Shown one piece after another: positions 61,235-64,000 of a stretch of 64,000 nt of DNA. Every line of letters starts with the position of its first letter. The stretch's first letter is position 1. Below the pieces are notes generated by a model that was given only the letters and a program-made list of their open reading frames with translations, was not told the DNA's origin and did no database searches. The stretch covers positions 1-64,000 of the forward strand of contig QCKE01000001.1 in assembly GCA_003215555.1 (NCBI GenBank). Direction: 5' to 3'. Position numbers and translations under genes: made by a program. The stretch comes from Prochlorococcus sp. AG-409-K04 (GTDB lineage: Bacteria > Cyanobacteriota > Cyanobacteriia > PCC-6307 > Cyanobiaceae).

Positions 61235-62463
61235 CTAAAGGACTAAATCAATGGTGGGACCAGTTTCCCGCAAAATTGCGCAGAATAACCATTTGTAGAT
61301 TTTTAGCATCAATAGGAGCAGGAGGAGTAATATATTTTACTGCTCTTGTCTTCAACAATCTTTCCTTAACAGCAACACAAATAGGATTCGGATTTTTCAT
61401 AGCTGCAATATCAGGAACATTGGCAAGATTATCTGCAGGCATATGGTTAGACAGAAGTAATAATTTCATAAATCCCTTAAAATTAGCTGCGTTTTTTGCA
61501 ATTACGGCGGATTTGCTTTTGTTTTTTGCGGAATCATTTCAAAATTATCTTCTTGGAGAACTATTTCTAGGCGCTGCTGCAGGTTTTTATTGGCCTTCTG
61601 TAGAATTGGCTATAACCACTTGTTCCAAGGAAGGAGAATCAGCCAAAGGTTTTGCTTTAGCAAGAAGTGCTGACGCACTAGGGGTAAGTATTGGAGCACT
61701 TATAGGATTATCCTTTGCATCTATAGGAGGAATAAGAATAATTTACTTAGTAGAGATTATTTGCATGATAATACTTTTAATATTAATTCAATATAAATTC
61801 AAAGATAATTTTTATCCACTGAAAACCTATTACAAAAAAGATAACTACTATATAAATATTTTAACATTAAAAAAATTAATAAAACATCTTATACCGATAA
61901 TAATAATAAGCATATTAAGCACAGGCATTTTATCTCTTATGCAAATTGGTCTACAATTGGACTTAGTTAAGGGTGGAATAAAAAGACCTGAACAATCAAT
62001 TAATATAATTGGCTGGATAATTTCATACAAGCTTATATTACTTCTTATTATTCAATGGCCAATAGGAAAGTGGCTATCAGAGAGAAATGTTATATTTGGA
62101 CTAAAACTAAGCAATATATGCTTACTAAGTGGATGCTTTCTTCTATCTATTTCTAGCTTAAGCTATTATGGATTTTACATAGTAATTATAGCTTTAGTGC
62201 CCATAACAGCTGGAATAGCAATGTTTTTACCTACAGCGACTGAAGCAATAGTTCAAATAGTTCCAGAGGAATATAGAGGCTTATCATTATCTATATACTC
62301 GCAATGCTTTGGTTTAAGCTTCCTAATATTTCCTATTATAGCTGGAAAAATAATAGATTCACAGGGTACTGGAATAATGCTATGGATAATCATGTCAATT
62401 TGCTGCATATGTACCTACCCACTAATCCAAAGAATACATCCAAAATATAAGCTTAATTTTTAA
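61225..62463 (+). CDS. Major facilitator superfamily transporter
   Basis: A 412-aa membrane transporter with about 12 hydrophobic segments. The intracellular loop 2-3 motif LARLSAGIWLDRSN resembles the MFS signature (GxLaDRxGrr). Substrate is unknown. Start is TTG at 61225 (LKSTKGLNQWWDQFPAKLRR); a TTG near 61276 would be an alternative and would remove the overlap with the divergent hydrolase start. It faces a DUF2834-type gene tail to tail. Confidence 0.85.
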   Translation: MKSTKGLNQWWDQFPAKLRRITICRFLASIGAGGVIYFTALVFNNLSLTATQIGFGFFIAAISGTLARLSAGIWLDRSNNFINPLKLAAFFAITADLLLFFAESFQNYLLGELFLGAAAGFYWPSVELAITTCSKEGESAKGFALARSADALGVSIGALIGLSFASIGGIRIIYLVEIICMIILLILIQYKFKDNFYPLKTYYKKDNYYINILTLKKLIKHLIPIIIISILSTGILSLMQIGLQLDLVKGGIKRPEQSINIIGWIISYKLILLLIIQWPIGKWLSERNVIFGLKLSNICLLSGCFLLSISSLSYYGFYIVIIALVPITAGIAMFLPTATEAIVQIVPEEYRGLSLSIYSQCFGLSFLIFPIIAGKIIDSQGTGIMLWIIMSICCICTYPLIQRIHPKYKLNF

Positions 62464-62482
62464 TATTTTATAAATTATTTAT

Positions 62483-62857
62483 TTAATTATTCTTTAAATT
62501 CTCAATCTCAATCTCAATCAATCTTCTCTCCCTTAGAAAAAGAAATAGTGGTGCAGCAAAAGCTATTGCAATAGAAAATGCAGTTAAAATAATAATCCAA
62601 AAATATTTTATTTTTAAACGTTTGGTTTCAACAAACATCCACACAAAAACAGCAGAAGCCAATATAGACAAGTCAAGAGAAAGAGATTGTGCTGCAGGAT
62701 TAATATTAGCTAAAGAAATAAACTTAACAAGATCAAATCCAGGACCATACAATTTTACAAAATTAATATTTGCAATTGTGGGTAATATACCTCCTAAAAT
62801 CGCAAGAAAAAGATAGACATAACTTATGAAATGCCTATAGTTGTTACTGTTGTCCAA
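62483..62857 (-). CDS. DUF2834-type membrane protein
   Basis: A protein of 124 aa with three hydrophobic segments (~10-30, ~62-78 and ~86-108), a pattern like DUF2834 proteins of cyanobacteria: the start YVYLFLAILGGILPTIANI and SLDLSILASAVFVWMFVETKRL fit this family. The function is unknown. Start is TTG at 62857. It lies 19 nt from the MFS stop on the other strand and has a ~237-nt AT-rich gap upstream. Confidence 0.75.
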   Translation of the reverse strand: MDNSNNYRHFISYVYLFLAILGGILPTIANINFVKLYGPGFDLVKFISLANINPAAQSLSLDLSILASAVFVWMFVETKRLKIKYFWIIILTAFSIAIAFAAPLFLFLRERRLIEIEIENLKNN

Positions 62858-63094
62858 AGGCCTAAATCTAAGGAATAAGACTTATTATATCTCTTCCTTG
62901 TGGCTTCGTGAAAATCGAAAAATAAAATAACTTCAATACTTATAATTAATTCAGATATATATAAGTAGCATAATATTTTTGCACAAAATAATCAAAAGAA
63001 AATACTTAAAAGAAATCAGAACTTTTTGTTATTTTGATAATATATAAATAATTTTATAAAATTATAGTCCATATGTAACTCTTGATCTCCAGAA

Positions 63095-63934
63095 ATGTCC
63101 TACCAAGAAATAAAGTCGCTAAAGCTTGCAGTTGTTGGTCATATCGAATGGGTTTCCTTTATAAATGTAAACAAGTTACCAGTAGAGGGTGAGATTGTTC
63201 ATGGACATAACTTTATAGAAAGAGCTGCAGGAGGAGGCGCAGTAGCCGCAGCACAAATGTCGAAATTAACAAGTCGAGAAGTTCATTTTTTTACTTCCTT
63301 AGGCAAAGACGAGATAGGAAAAAAATGTTACAACCAACTAGGCTCCTTGGGGATAAAAATGAATGTGGCTTGGAGAGATAAACCCACTAGAAGAGGATTT
63401 AGTTTTGTTGATATAAATGGTGATAGAGCAATAACAATTATAGGAGAAAGGCTTCAGCCCTTATCTAGTGATCATTTGCCATGGGAAACGTTAGGCGAGT
63501 TTGATGGAATCTTTTTAACTGCTGCAGATGCTGAAGCAATTAAAATGTGCAGACAAGCGAGAATATTATGCTCGACTCCTCGAGTAAGAATTAAAGATTT
63601 GAACAAATCAAATATTCAATTAGATTCTCTAATCAGTAGCAACCTTGATCCAGATGAAAAATATTCTCCACAAAGTCTTAAAGTAAAACCAAAGTCAAGG
63701 ATCTTAACTGAAGGAAAAAATGGAGGAATGCTTATTCCTGGGGGAAGATATCAACCAGTCAAATTAAAAGCTAAAGCAATAGATAGTTATGGATGTGGAG
63801 ATAGTTTTGCAGCAGGAGTCACTACTGGTTTAGCTGCAAATATGAATATTAGAGAAGCCATTCAATTAGGAGCTAAATGCGGAGCTGAATGCGCAATCCG
63901 ATTTGGTCCATATAATGGTGTAAGAGATCATTAA
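63095..63934 (+). CDS. PfkB-family sugar kinase
   Basis: A ribokinase/PfkB carbohydrate kinase of 279 aa. The N-terminal substrate-binding glycines are in AAGGGAVAAAQMSKL, the anion hole and catalytic base are in D230-S-Y-G-C-G-D236 (family DxxGAGD, here GCGD), followed by SFAAGVTTGLA. Two features differ from the classical ribokinase: a short middle, and C in place of A in GAGD. The sugar or nucleoside substrate is unknown. It follows a 237-nt AT-rich gap in which I see no gene. Confidence 0.88.
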   Translation: MSYQEIKSLKLAVVGHIEWVSFINVNKLPVEGEIVHGHNFIERAAGGGAVAAAQMSKLTSREVHFFTSLGKDEIGKKCYNQLGSLGIKMNVAWRDKPTRRGFSFVDINGDRAITIIGERLQPLSSDHLPWETLGEFDGIFLTAADAEAIKMCRQARILCSTPRVRIKDLNKSNIQLDSLISSNLDPDEKYSPQSLKVKPKSRILTEGKNGGMLIPGGRYQPVKLKAKAIDSYGCGDSFAAGVTTGLAANMNIREAIQLGAKCGAECAIRFGPYNGVRDH

Positions 63935-64000
63935 ATCAAAGTAAATCATGAAGGATTTTCAACAAACAATAATATTGGAATAAAACTATGATCTTTAATG

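Noticed and set aside
63948-64000. Possible gene at the right edge (ATG at 63948 or 63989)
   Set aside because: The first closes after 11 codons and the second runs off the window after four codons, so neither can be supported.

Overview
The window looks like chromosome from a low-GC marine picocyanobacterium, most likely a low-light Prochlorococcus. The evidence is dense packing of short genes at roughly one third G+C (judged by eye), together with photosynthesis genes (CyanoP/PsbP, PetG, PetH, CytM, ChlI, lycopene cyclase), the clock kinase SasA, a Zwf/OpcA pair and a CBS-less GuaB3. I assign the genus from gene content and protein style, not from a database search. There is no IS element, prophage, CRISPR array or rRNA. 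One tRNA (Glu, TTC) is present.

Layout. 0-4.2 kb: the 3' end of a small protein gene, an ABC exporter, the PsbP-like lipoprotein, recR (probably with a CTG start) and lipA. 4.2-9.8 kb (minus): a tight run of lysA, cdaA (c-di-AMP synthase), uppS, bioB, trhO and a GNAT-like gene. 9.8-15.1 kb (plus): rimI-like, clpC, a GldA-type dehydrogenase and an alpha/beta hydrolase. 15.2-17.5 kb (minus): a PLP decarboxylase and cdsA. 17.5-22.1 kb: an ABC1 kinase, a pseudouridine synthase and a RodZ-like HTH protein, facing malQ. 22.1-26.2 kb: a small membrane ORF, a conserved hypothetical, prs with an apparent +1 frameshift in a run of eight G, sasA and tRNA-Glu. 26.2-32.5 kb: an SRPBCC protein, then petH, zwf, opcA and cobB. 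32.5-36.3 kb (minus): folD, crtE, a PAP2-like gene and a RecD-like helicase, the last three overlapping by 4 nt. 36.4-47.2 kb: a PgpH-like HD protein, two small hypotheticals, leuA, a GH57 branching enzyme, crtL and gyrA, then a 736-nt gene-free AT-rich gap. 47.2-56.9 kb (plus): guaB3, trxA, hisH, rsmD, cytM, trmJ, a beta-lactamase-fold protein, chlI, ruvC, a 5-FTHF cyclo-ligase, sufE, hom and a 58-aa protein, with petG in antisense. 57-64 kb: a peptide-type ABC binding protein and one permease, a DUF1400-type hydrolase, an MFS transporter, a DUF2834 protein and a PfkB kinase.

Functional links. PetH makes NADPH in the light, while Zwf/OpcA make it in the dark. MalQ and the GH57 enzyme handle glycogen. 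CrtE and CrtL belong to carotenoid synthesis and ChlI to chlorophyll synthesis. CdaA and the PgpH-like protein could form a complete c-di-AMP synthesis and hydrolysis pair. The points most worth a second look are the prs frameshift, the phycobilisome-independent N-terminus of PetH, the unannotated-size 45-aa membrane ORF with its own promoter, the hairpin inside the malQ 3' end, and the class A beta-lactamase-like protein lacking the usual deacylation glutamate. I did not find a clearly new multi-gene system; this is mostly core genome.
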